A stretch of DNA of 64,000 nucleotides from Deltaproteobacteria bacterium (GTDB lineage: Bacteria; Desulfobacterota; GWC2-55-46), in assembly GCA_016219015.1 (NCBI GenBank), contig JACRCL010000017.1, forward strand, positions 53,100-117,099, read 5' to 3'. Of this stretch, positions 52,849 through 60,345 are shown one piece after another. The translations under genes were made by a program, and so were the position numbers. Position 1 is the stretch's first letter. Each line of letters begins with the position of its first letter. The notes beneath the pieces are model-generated. The model did not search any database and had not been told where the DNA came from. It worked only from the letters and a program-made list of their open reading frames with translations.

Positions 52849-53589
52849 TTACTCCTCGGTCTCTTCCTCGGCAGGGGCGGGCTCTTTGGCCTTTTTCTGG
52901 AATTCGTCCCTTAGCTTGGGCACCGGCTCTCCCTCGAAGACGTTCCTTAATTTGAAGTGCTCGTGCATGGCCTTGCCCTTGCCGGTCTCCCTTACCGCCT
53001 TATCGAAGTTGAACTTGTACTCCGGGTCGACTTCAGGGGTGAAGGGGGTATAGGGCTCTTTCGCGCCTTTCCAGGGCGACCCCTTGTAGTTCATGTGGCA
53101 CGAGTTGCACGCCTCCTCGTAGTCGTAGTCCTGCCCCAGGTCCACGATGTCCTGCCTCGGGGTCTTCTCATTCGTCTTTTTATACCTGTTCCCGGCCTTG
53201 CTGTGCTCCTTCCTGTACAGGCTGCCCGGGCCGTGGCAAACCTCGCACCCGACGTTTATCAGGTACTGGGCCTTGTTCTCCGGGACGCTCTCCGAATAGC
53301 CGCCCAGCCGCTTGTAGCCCGTGGTGTGGCAGCCCACGCATTTCTCGTCACTCGTGTAGTCCTTGTCCGGGTCGAGCTTCGCCTTCTTCTTCTCCTTCGC
53401 CTTCTCTTTGGGCTTGAGCATGTCGAAGGCGTCCCCGTGCGAGGTCTTGAGCCACGAGTCCTTCTGGCTCTTGTGGCAGCCGCCGCACTTCTTGTAGCCT
53501 TCGTACGAGGGCTTTCTCGCGGCCAGCCCTGCATCGGTTGAAAGGAAAGCCGCCAGCGCGAAGGTCACGGCGAGAACGGTTTTCTTCAT
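52849..53589 (-). CDS. Cytochrome c554-like tetrahaem protein
   Basis: A 246-residue periplasmic cytochrome with a signal peptide (MKKTVLAVTFALAAFLSTDA) and four haem sites: CGGCH 35-39, CVGCH 84-88, CEVCH 115-119 and CNSCH 161-165, spaced as in the cytochrome c554 family. The region 57-78 and the C-terminus are very rich in Lys and Glu. The start at 53589 follows GAGGAGGG; the frame runs up to 53811 only by reading through repeat C copy 4 and is rejected. It probably bridges the NapC-like protein and the reductase or an outer-membrane partner. Confidence 0.88.
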   Translation of the reverse strand: MKKTVLAVTFALAAFLSTDAGLAARKPSYEGYKKCGGCHKSQKDSWLKTSHGDAFDMLKPKEKAKEKKKAKLDPDKDYTSDEKCVGCHTTGYKRLGGYSESVPENKAQYLINVGCEVCHGPGSLYRKEHSKAGNRYKKTNEKTPRQDIVDLGQDYDYEEACNSCHMNYKGSPWKGAKEPYTPFTPEVDPEYKFNFDKAVRETGKGKAMHEHFKLRNVFEGEPVPKLRDEFQKKAKEPAPAEEETEE

Positions 53590-53609
53590 GGCACCCTCCT
53601 CATGGATTA

Positions 53610-53723
53610 TTGAATCTCCCCGCAGCAAGCTGCGGGGAATCTTCGACACAAAAGGAAAAAATTTCGATTCGCTCGCTAAACCCCGCCGCAAGCAGCGGGG
53701 AATGCGCTCGCTGTGCGTGTTCA
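53610..53723. repeat. Repeat C, copy 4
   Basis: A double-hairpin element almost identical to copy 3, placed 20 bp upstream of the c554-like gene and inside the respiratory operon. It is also readable as coding sequence (NTHSERIPRCLRRG), which misleads start prediction of that gene. Confidence 0.88.
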
Positions 53724-53822
53724 AAGGATTAAATGGGTATGCCAGCCGCAATCCCGTCGCTTTAGCGCCCAAGTCAAGGCTGGCAAATAAAAATGATTTC
53801 CGTACCATCAAATCTCCGCCAT

Positions 53823-55046
53823 TTATAGCGGAGAATTTTCATTCCGGAATAACAGCGAAAGGAGCTTCCTGTCCGTTTTTTCCCTCTTGGCGCAGGTCGG
53901 GCAGCTCCGGGGTTCAGGACCCCGCCCTCCGGCTTCGGGGAAGTAAGTCTCCCCGCAAACGGCACATTCCGTAAAGGCCCTTTTAAAGACCACCCGTGTC
54001 TTGCCCCTGACGAAATCCTCAAGGTGCATCTCCGCGTCGTAGCCGAGCGCGCCCTCGGGGCAGAACTCCCCGCACTTATGGCACCCCATGCAGAGGGCCT
54101 GACAGAATTCGATCCTTGCCTCGCCGTCCATCCCGGTCCTTTTTATAGCGCCCGTGGGACAGAAGGCCTCGCATCTGCCGCAGGCGGAACATCTCTCGCT
54201 TATGCGTATGTTGTGGGCGGGGAACCCGCCCTCTTTGAAGTTGGAAAAATTTTGAAGGTTTAATCTATTGAGCGCGTCAAGCAAGATCGACCTCCGGGGC
54301 GGCACCTCATCCGGGGTACAAACTTCTTTTTGCCCTTTAGTATATCCTAAAATTTTTTCTTTGGCCGACTCCTTCGCCTTTTCCTTGAAAAAAGTGAATA
54401 GCTCCCTCCTGGAAAGCTCCGGGGAAGCGGAAATCTCCCGTGTCTTTCTTCCCCCCTTGCGGCTGAAAAGGCCCCTGCCGACAGGTTCAGGCATTTCGGA
54501 ATCTATCGAAATGGATGCCGAAATGCCCGCGCCTTCGATGATATTACGGGCGTAAGTTACCGTCTTCCCGATTATCTTCCTGCCTTCCGAAAAAGAGCAC
54601 TGCGGGCACCGGCCTGCGTGAAGGGTTATGGCCTTAACCCCTGATAAGATCAGGGCGGCAAGGTGGGATTCCTTCAGCATGGCGAGGCAGGGTATTCTTA
54701 CGAGGGTTGTACCCGGCGGGGAGTTATTAGAGAGTATTTCAAGGCTTCCCCCTCCAGGGCCGAGCCCGCAGTCAAAGTTCAGGTCCGGAATATTTCCATC
54801 CGGAGATTCAGAGCAGGATTGAAGCTTCTCAAGGAGCCCCTTTTCCGGCAACCCTTTGAGCTCAAGGGCGCCGGTGGGGCATGCCGTTGTGCATATCCCG
54901 CAGCCAACGCAGACGGAGCTGTCCACTACGACCGATGCGCCTTCAAAAGTGACGCACCCGGCTGCGGGACAAGCCTCCGCGCAGAGGGCGCAATCGGACT
55001 TCGCGTAACGCCGCCTCTGGCATCTGTCGTGAAAGATATTTACCAT
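53823..55046 (-). CDS. Multi-cluster ferredoxin protein with zinc-ribbon tail
   Basis: 407 residues, cytoplasmic by lack of a signal. Residues 15-60 hold a 2x[4Fe-4S] ferredoxin unit (CALCAEACP, CVGCGICTTACP). The middle has a further Cys motif (GRCPQC near 145) and a Lys-rich linker. Residues about 290-340 hold a second pair (CSACGRCEAFCP, CMGCHKCGEFCP). The C-terminus has a zinc-ribbon-like CAVC...CPTC. It lies between the TorD chaperone and the cytochromes, and resembles the NapF/TorD-associated ferredoxins thought to help cluster or electron supply to molybdoenzymes. Its exact role is unknown. Confidence 0.75.
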   Translation of the reverse strand: MVNIFHDRCQRRRYAKSDCALCAEACPAAGCVTFEGASVVVDSSVCVGCGICTTACPTGALELKGLPEKGLLEKLQSCSESPDGNIPDLNFDCGLGPGGGSLEILSNNSPPGTTLVRIPCLAMLKESHLAALILSGVKAITLHAGRCPQCSFSEGRKIIGKTVTYARNIIEGAGISASISIDSEMPEPVGRGLFSRKGGRKTREISASPELSRRELFTFFKEKAKESAKEKILGYTKGQKEVCTPDEVPPRRSILLDALNRLNLQNFSNFKEGGFPAHNIRISERCSACGRCEAFCPTGAIKRTGMDGEARIEFCQALCMGCHKCGEFCPEGALGYDAEMHLEDFVRGKTRVVFKRAFTECAVCGETYFPEAGGRGPEPRSCPTCAKREKTDRKLLSLLFRNENSPL

Positions 55047-55097
55047 AATGGACCGTTTTATTTAAAGGGCCCGTGAGCCCCGGCCGATAGTCTCTTA

Positions 55098-55751
55098 TCA
55101 GGCTATCCCGGCAGGCTTATCTTTTGCCGGATTGAGGTCTTCCTTCTCTATCTCGAGGAATATCCTCGTGAGCCTTGATGCCTCCCTGTAAAACGGGTGG
55201 AACGCGAACTTATCGAGGTCGTCGAGGAACTTAAAGACCCAGTTCCCGATGTGCCCGTCAAAAAACTCCCTCTGCAAACCCCTGTCCCTCAAGGCCCCGT
55301 CCTTGTCGCCGCTCTCCCATGCCGAGGCCTCTTTCCCGGCGATAAAGCCCATGAAGCCGAGCTCCACGCCGATATGGTCCGATAAGGTATTGGAGTCTTC
55401 CCGCGCAGTTACCCCGCACATCTGATAGAACTCCCGCGCCTTCCATTCGGGGTCCTGGCAGAGGAGCCCCTTTATCCTCACGGACTCGTATGGGGAAACC
55501 CCTCCGGGCAGCACAAAGAGCGCGGCGTACTCCTCGGCCAGGGCTTCGAGCAGGGCCCCGGAGCCTCCGGGATGGTCAAGGGCCCCAGTGAGGTCCGCGC
55601 CCAGCCCGCTCAGCACGGCGGCAACGTCGTTTGACTTGAGAATCTCAAGGAGGCCGGCGGAAGGCTCTGCCCTGAATATGGCCGCAAGGAGCAGGTAGAG
55701 ACGGGCCCTGCCCTTTGCCGCCGATGCGTTCTCTGAAAGGTCCTTTTCCAT
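55098..55751 (-). CDS. TorD/DmsD-family molybdoenzyme chaperone
   Basis: A 217-residue, all-helical chaperone of the TorD family, recognised by EYAALFVLPGGVSPYESV and DHIGVELGFMGFIA. Such proteins bind the Tat signal of the partner enzyme and assist cofactor loading; the molybdenum subunit encoded downstream is the evident client. Its ATG lacks a clear ribosome site, and a 13-bp hairpin ends 14 nt upstream, so translation may be controlled. Confidence 0.87.
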   Translation of the reverse strand: MEKDLSENASAAKGRARLYLLLAAIFRAEPSAGLLEILKSNDVAAVLSGLGADLTGALDHPGGSGALLEALAEEYAALFVLPGGVSPYESVRIKGLLCQDPEWKAREFYQMCGVTAREDSNTLSDHIGVELGFMGFIAGKEASAWESGDKDGALRDRGLQREFFDGHIGNWVFKFLDDLDKFAFHPFYREASRLTRIFLEIEKEDLNPAKDKPAGIA

Positions 55752-55765
55752 TTTTTTAATCCATC

Positions 55766-55795
55766 GGCGCGCCCCGGCTAAAGCCGGGGCGCGCC
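55766..55795. other. Perfect 13-bp hairpin before the torD-like gene
   Basis: GGCGCGCCCCGGC-TAAA-GCCGGGGCGCGCC, ending 14 nt upstream of the chaperone ATG. It has no T-run on either side, so it is probably not a terminator. Confidence 0.55.
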
Positions 55796-55810
55796 CGGTC
55801 AGATGTCAGC

Positions 55811-55922
55811 GGCTGCTGAAAAAGTCCATCTGCTTTGTTGTCTTCGTCTTGTCATAACGTAAGGAGAGTACGCCTCATTCCTAAGCTTCTAAGACGCCTC
55901 GCGGACTCGATTTTGAGCAGCC
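55811..55922. repeat. Repeat D, copy 2
   Basis: GGCTGCTGAAAAAGTCCATC at the left and TTTTGAGCAGCC at the right, with the same inner CTTTGTTGTCTTCGTC and GTACGCCTCATTCCT blocks as copy 1. It lies between the porin stop (55953) and the torD-like gene. Confidence 0.8.
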
Positions 55923-55952
55923 TTAATAAATTCCGAGTTTTTCAGCAACCTG

Positions 55953-57302
55953 TCAGAACTCGAGCTGGAGCCTTGAGAAGAGAAGCGTCACGTTCTTCGA
56001 CTCGCCCGTTGATATAGTCGAGGGGTGCCCCTTGCCGAGTGCCGCGTAGTCGATCCCGGCCTCGAGGTTCAGGTTGTCCCAGAGCATGTACTTGACCTGC
56101 GCGTACAGGTCCGTGCCGATGTACTTCTTGTCAGCCGTGGCAGTGGGCTTCGCCGCGTGGGTAAATAAGCCCGCGGCAAGGTAGCCGTCGAGCTTGGGCA
56201 TTATCGGGAAGCTCATGTTCGCCTGCAGCGTTGCTATGCCCGCGCCGAGGTTATTGCTGGAATTGGCCCCGCCGCCGTCGATATTGACGAAATGCGTGTC
56301 TATCCCGGTATCGGTCGGCCCCTGAACGTTCAGCTTGCCGGTGTACCCCCAGTACCCCGTAGTGCCGACTACCGACATAGGCGTTATGAACGAGCTGCTC
56401 TTGTCCTTCGTGGCGTCCTGAAAGTCCTTGTCGCCCGAGGCATAGACGCCGAGGACGCCTATCTTGGCCGTGCCCACCGGGACCTTCGCCTCGGCCTTTA
56501 CGGCAAAGCCCGAGTTCTTCCGCTCCGTCGGGTTCGAGCCTGAGGCCGCTACCTGCCTCTTGCCCCAGTTATATACGGCAAAAGCGTTGTAGTCAATTGT
56601 CTGCGCCTTGCCCGTGTACCTTACCCCGATGTAGTCCTGTGTGTTCTGGGTCGGGGTGCCGAGGTAGGCCGGGCCGGACTTTCTATTGTCGTTCAAGGCA
56701 TAGAACGACGCGCCGAGCCCCATCTTCGTGTCAGCGTCAAAGAACCACTGGTCGAGGTCGTCGACGGCGTTCGAGGTGATTTGCTGCTCGCTCCCCTCGG
56801 ACAGGTTCCCGTGGGCCGCCCTTATATCTATGTCGGCTACCTTGCCGGTGAGCATGTAGACAAGCGGGTTATAGTCCCAGTCCCCGCTGAAAAGAGTGTC
56901 CCCGAACTTGTCCGACATCGGCACGATGCCTGCCGTCAGGGTCCAGTCGGTATAGTTCGGGATGGGCGCCGAGATATAGCCGTGCCTCAAGCCCACCGCG
57001 GGGTTTCCCGCGTTATCCGTCCTCGCGTTGGTGATATTTGAATTGATGTGTCCGATATTGAGCTGGATGTGGGCCTTCACGCCGCTGTCGAACTTGAAAT
57101 CAAGGGTGGGCCTGAACCTCAGGCGGGAAGCCTGGACGTCGTCGCCGGGACCGAAGGTGCTGTCTTTGCTCGCGTTCTGGAAATAGGAGTTGATCCTGAA
57201 CTGGCCGTGCCAAAAGGTCTCGACTGCGGACGCCTGCGTCTGCCCCAGCGCGAAAGTGCCGGCGAGCGTCATGGCAGACAGGGTAATAAGCTTTCTCTTC
57301 AT
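55953..57302 (-). CDS. Outer-membrane beta-barrel protein (porin)
   Basis: 449 residues with a signal peptide (MKRKLITLSAMTLAGTFALGQTQASA), a strand-rich body with many Asn, Gly and aromatic residues (e.g. WHGQFRINSYFQNAS at the start), and a C-terminal LQLEF. It resembles porins found beside anaerobic respiratory genes. No sequence relation to the porin at 46658 is obvious by eye. It is the first gene of the cluster, behind a TATAAT promoter and a 300-nt leader. Confidence 0.8.
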   Translation of the reverse strand: MKRKLITLSAMTLAGTFALGQTQASAVETFWHGQFRINSYFQNASKDSTFGPGDDVQASRLRFRPTLDFKFDSGVKAHIQLNIGHINSNITNARTDNAGNPAVGLRHGYISAPIPNYTDWTLTAGIVPMSDKFGDTLFSGDWDYNPLVYMLTGKVADIDIRAAHGNLSEGSEQQITSNAVDDLDQWFFDADTKMGLGASFYALNDNRKSGPAYLGTPTQNTQDYIGVRYTGKAQTIDYNAFAVYNWGKRQVAASGSNPTERKNSGFAVKAEAKVPVGTAKIGVLGVYASGDKDFQDATKDKSSSFITPMSVVGTTGYWGYTGKLNVQGPTDTGIDTHFVNIDGGGANSSNNLGAGIATLQANMSFPIMPKLDGYLAAGLFTHAAKPTATADKKYIGTDLYAQVKYMLWDNLNLEAGIDYAALGKGHPSTISTGESKNVTLLFSRLQLEF

Positions 57303-57363
57303 CTATCCCCTCCGTGTGGTAGTCAATTTTGAATCAACTGTATGAGCGGACTTGAGAGCTTTT

Positions 57364-57546
57364 TCACCTCCTTCCGGCAATGCTGCGCGGTAATCCGTTA
57401 TAATTGCGGGGCTTCTGGTGGAGATAGGCTTTTATCTCATCGGCCGTGCCGTAAGCATGGGCTGGTCCGGCGATAACGGCGGACTTCGCCTGAAAAAGAT
57501 TTTTCGTTCTTTGAAAAAGGGCTTTTTGGGTTGAAGAGACCAACAT
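57364..57546 (-). CDS. Possible small protein (60 aa) in the porin leader
   Basis: An ATG at 57546 with GGAAGG six bases upstream opens 60 codons (MLVSSTQKALFQRTK..., later AYGTADEIKAYLHQKPRNYN), basic and without cysteines. Its last codons (GGAAGGAGGTGA) form a very strong ribosome-site sequence, though no suitable start follows at normal distance. I recognise no family. It lies in the transcript that leads to the porin, so it could be a leader peptide or chance. Confidence 0.33.
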   Translation of the reverse strand: MLVSSTQKALFQRTKNLFQAKSAVIAGPAHAYGTADEIKAYLHQKPRNYNGLPRSIAGRR

Positions 57547-57613
57547 ACAGAGCCTTCCATAAGCTAAGTACGGCTGTATCTCTCGATGCGGTCAGTTTCA
57601 GATTGGTGAACGG

Positions 57614-57642
57614 ATTATATCACCTGTCTAAAGACGCGGCAA
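57614..57642 (-). promoter_or_regulatory. Promoter for the porin/respiratory cluster
   Basis: On the minus strand TTGCCG (57642-57637), 17-bp spacer, perfect TATAAT (57619-57614). It directs transcription toward the porin at 57302, with about 300 nt of leader that contains the 60-codon ORF. It starts just downstream of the rquA-like gene. Confidence 0.55.
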
Positions 57643-57660
57643 CTCTTTTTAGGTCCCGCC

Positions 57661-58383
57661 TCAGGCCCCCAGGACCTCGTACTCGGCTATCCTGTAAAAG
57701 CCGTTGAATACCGGGACGGCGTCATTTACCCTGTTTACCCTTTTATTGTGCAGGGACGCGGCCTCAATAAGGCTGCCTTCAAGCTCCTCGCCCCAGAAAC
57801 CGGGGAGGAACGGCTCGAGCCTGCCGAGGACCCAGCGGCTTACGGGGAAACGGTATAAAAGGTTCTTCCGGGGGGACTGGCCGTACTCGGTTATGATGAT
57901 ATGGCCCCTGTCAGAAATGACGCGCATCGCCTCTGAAAGGGTATTCCTCCGCGCCTCACCGGGCATCTCGTGGAGGAGGAAGAATATGAGGAGCGTATCG
58001 AACGCGCCGTCCCTGTAGGCGAGGGCCTCGGCGTTCATGCGCACCGGGGCCAGCGCGCCGTTTGCCACCTTCGAGCGGGAGATGTTGAGCTGAAGCGTCG
58101 AGATATCGGCGAGGTGGAGGCGGGCTATCTGGAGCGTCGAGGCGAGCTCCGGCGTGAGCTTTCCGTAGACGCAGGCGAGCTGGAGCATCCTTCCCGGGGC
58201 GCGGGCCTTCAGGAGTTTGAGAGTACCCTCCATCAGGTTCCGGTACTGGCCGAAGAGGACCGCGTTTATTATTGTCTGGTGGTCGAAGAACCACGCGCCA
58301 ACGCTCCATAGATAGGCCCACCAGTAGTACCTCGCGAGGTACTCCGGCACGCCGTCAAGAAAGTATTTGTAGAGTCTTTGCAT
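57661..58383 (-). CDS. RquA-like quinone-modifying methyltransferase homologue
   Basis: A 240-residue class I methyltransferase-fold protein. Its first part (VPEYLARYYWWAYLWS, later FFDHQTIINAVLFGQYR) and LQLACVYGKLTPELA match what I recall of RquA, the enzyme that turns ubiquinone into rhodoquinone; FFLLHEMPGEARRNTLSEA also fits. RquA lacks the usual SAM-dependent methyl transfer and swaps a methoxy for an amino group. Rhodoquinone supports fumarate reduction without oxygen. Assignment rests on family recall, and a quinone methyltransferase of another type is possible. It is 277 bp from the UbiE-like gene, with a terminator between. Confidence 0.62.
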   Translation of the reverse strand: MQRLYKYFLDGVPEYLARYYWWAYLWSVGAWFFDHQTIINAVLFGQYRNLMEGTLKLLKARAPGRMLQLACVYGKLTPELASTLQIARLHLADISTLQLNISRSKVANGALAPVRMNAEALAYRDGAFDTLLIFFLLHEMPGEARRNTLSEAMRVISDRGHIIITEYGQSPRKNLLYRFPVSRWVLGRLEPFLPGFWGEELEGSLIEAASLHNKRVNRVNDAVPVFNGFYRIAEYEVLGA

Positions 58384-58469
58384 CGCAGGTCAATTTTACC
58401 ACGGGGGAAGAGGTTTTTTAAGCGGCCGGGGTAATTTAATGCGCGGGTCCGGCGTCTCCGTCCGGTCGC

Positions 58470-58508
58470 CGTGAAAGAAACGGGCCGCGGCTTCAAGCCG
58501 CGGCCCGT
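58470..58508 (-). terminator. Terminator-like hairpin after the UbiE-like gene
   Basis: ACGGGCCGCGGCTT and AAGCCGCGGCCCGT form a stem of about 13 bp with a tiny loop, followed on the minus strand by TTTCTTTC. A repeat D end fragment (58529-58546) lies between it and the stop of the gene at 58551. Confidence 0.6.
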
Positions 58509-58550
58509 CCGGGGAACGAAGCAGGCGGACTTTTTCAGCAGCCTGCTATA

Positions 58551-59411
58551 TCATTTCCTGCCGGATACGCAGATGGCGAGGTTCTCCATCCTTACGCGGC
58601 CTGAAGGGCTCTCGAACCTCTTACACGCCTCTTTTACCGCCCTCCATACATAAGCCTTCCTCTCATCGGTCTGGTCCCTGAGGAGCGTGACAACAGGCCC
58701 GGCGACATCCTTGATAAAATCGACATAGGCCTCCGCTGACGGAAGCTCGAGCGTTACCGTGATCCCCTCCATGCTTACTCCATTGTAGCCGGCCTCCCTG
58801 AGCATACTTTCACAACGCGCCCTGTCGGCGAGGCTGAAGGGCGTCGGCTTTTCAGTAGAGGGCGGAGGCAGCCTCAGCTCTTTTCTTACCACCTCCATCG
58901 GAAGGCTGATCATGGGGACCTTATCAGGCGTGTCCCAGACGGCCGCCGCGAGACGGCCGCCCTTTTTAAGAAGCCCTTTTATGGTATCGAGCGCCTTTGC
59001 CGGGTCCGGGAAGAACATAAGGCCCCACCTGCAGAGCGCCGCGTCGAACTCGCACCCCTCGAGCCTAAGCTCCTCGCCGTCCATGACCGAGAACTCGATG
59101 TTGTTGAGGCCGAGCCCGTTGGCCCTCCTGCAGGCCGCATCTAACATGGAGCGGGAAAAATCCACGGCAACGACCCTGCCCTTGGGCCCTACCTTCCTTG
59201 CGGCGCTTATCGCCGGCTCCCCTATGCCCGTGGCGATGTCAAGGACCTTATCCCCCTCCTTGACCCCTGCAAGCTCCAGAAGCCGTTCGCTAACGCCGCG
59301 GGAGCCTTTCTCGATGACCTCCCACCACTTCTCCCACCCCCCGGCGGCACAGTCCCAGTCCTTTCTAAGGACGTCCTTGAACTCAGTCGGGTCGAAACTC
59401 CCGTTATCCAT
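58551..59411 (-). CDS. Class I SAM-dependent methyltransferase (UbiE-like)
   Basis: 286 residues. It has SAM motif I VLDIATGIGEPAISAA, motif II VVAVDFSRSMLDAA, DALCRWGL-like motif IV (AALCRWGLMFFPDP) and a C-terminal substrate cap. It resembles the UbiE/COQ5 and ArsM-like groups, but has no cysteine set typical of arsenite methylation. With the RquA-like gene next to it, a quinone or lipid substrate is reasonable (inference). It is monocistronic between repeat A copy 3 and a hairpin. Confidence 0.8.
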   Translation of the reverse strand: MDNGSFDPTEFKDVLRKDWDCAAGGWEKWWEVIEKGSRGVSERLLELAGVKEGDKVLDIATGIGEPAISAARKVGPKGRVVAVDFSRSMLDAACRRANGLGLNNIEFSVMDGEELRLEGCEFDAALCRWGLMFFPDPAKALDTIKGLLKKGGRLAAAVWDTPDKVPMISLPMEVVRKELRLPPPSTEKPTPFSLADRARCESMLREAGYNGVSMEGITVTLELPSAEAYVDFIKDVAGPVVTLLRDQTDERKAYVWRAVKEACKRFESPSGRVRMENLAICVSGRK

Positions 59412-59467
59412 CTATCCCCCTATCCTACTGGACCGGTAAAAAAGCACACAAAGCGCATTTTAATTAT

Positions 59468-59608
59468 GGCTGCCTCTAAAATTAGGAATTTTTTCTGAGG
59501 TCAAGGAAGGGCGGAAATAAAAAGCGCAGCATATATGATAATATGTGAGCATTTTTATTTTCGACCTGACGCAGAGATCAGGAAAAAGAACAATTTTTAG
59601 AGGTAGCC
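59468..59608. repeat. Repeat A, copy 3
   Basis: 141 bp from GGCTGCCTCTAAAATTAGG to CAATTTTTAGAGGTAGCC. Its right end is 5 bp from the stop of the YceI gene at 59614. Nothing else is seen between the methyltransferase and the YceI gene. Confidence 0.9.
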
Positions 59609-59613
59609 ATACG

Positions 59614-60177
59614 TCAGTCCCTGAACGCCTCTACCGAGATGACCAACCTTACGTCGTCGCTCACGGCCGGCAGGGCGTAGCTCATCCCGAAGTCCGACCT
59701 TTTGATGGTGGCGGCCGCGTCAGCTCCGCAGACATACTTCTTGTTCATCGGATGGACCCTGCAATTGAACGAAGATACCGACAAGGTCACGGGCTTCGTC
59801 ACGCCGAGCAATGTCAGCTCCCCGTGTACGGCCCTGGGTTTGTCCCCTTCGAACTCCATCTTATCGGATTTGAAGGTTATCGTCGGGAATTTCTCTACGT
59901 TGAAGAAGTCCTCGCTCCTCAGGTGCTTCTGAAGCTCTTCGAGGCCGGTGTTTACGGTCTTTGCGTCTATCTCTATCTCCATCGACCCCTTCTTTTCAGC
60001 CCGGTCGAGCGTTATCCTGCCTTTCGCGGCGTTAAACCGCCCGCGCTGGGTCGACAGTCCCATGTGATTGACCTCAAAGCTCGTGTAGGTATGCCTCGGG
60101 TCTATGCTGAACCCTTCCATCGCGTACGCGGAAGACGACAGGATGAAAACAAAAAAAAGCAGCAGCAGTTTCCTCAT
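59614..60177 (-). CDS. YceI-family periplasmic lipid-binding protein (1)
   Basis: A 187-residue lipocalin-like protein with a signal peptide (MRKLLLLFFVFILSSSAYA), the domain start FSIDPRHTYTSFEVNHMG, ITFKSDKMEF and LTLLGVTKPVTLSV, typical of YceI proteins that bind isoprenoid chains. It is the last gene of a MarR/b561/YceI/YceI set. Repeat A copies lie on both sides of it. Confidence 0.9.
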   Translation of the reverse strand: MRKLLLLFFVFILSSSAYAMEGFSIDPRHTYTSFEVNHMGLSTQRGRFNAAKGRITLDRAEKKGSMEIEIDAKTVNTGLEELQKHLRSEDFFNVEKFPTITFKSDKMEFEGDKPRAVHGELTLLGVTKPVTLSVSSFNCRVHPMNKKYVCGADAAATIKRSDFGMSYALPAVSDDVRLVISVEAFRD

Positions 60178-60203
60178 ACTTAAGCCTCCTTGATTGAGAT
60201 TAG

Positions 60204-60344
60204 GGTGCCTCTAAAAATTAGGTATTTTTTCTGAGGTCAAGGAAGGGCGGAAATAAAAAGCGCAGCATATATGTTAATATGTGAGCATTTTTATTTTCGC
60301 CCTGACACAGAGATCAGGAAAAAGAACAATTTTTAGAGGTAGCT
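60204..60344. repeat. Repeat A, copy 4
   Basis: 141 bp from GGTGCCTCTAAAAATTAGG to AATTTTTAGAGGTAGCT. It lies between the two YceI genes; the right end is 1 bp from the stop of the upstream one (60346). It is very close in sequence to copy 3. Confidence 0.9.
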
Positions 60345-60345
60345 A

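Noticed and set aside
53590..53811. 74-residue N-terminal extension of the c554-like cytochrome
   Set aside because: It reads through repeat C copy 4 and would hide the signal peptide that starts at 53589 behind a strong ribosome site.
57303..57660. A tRNA or other structured RNA in the porin leader
   Set aside because: No T-loop GTTCRA-type sequence or cloverleaf pairing was found; none was found in the other gaps either.
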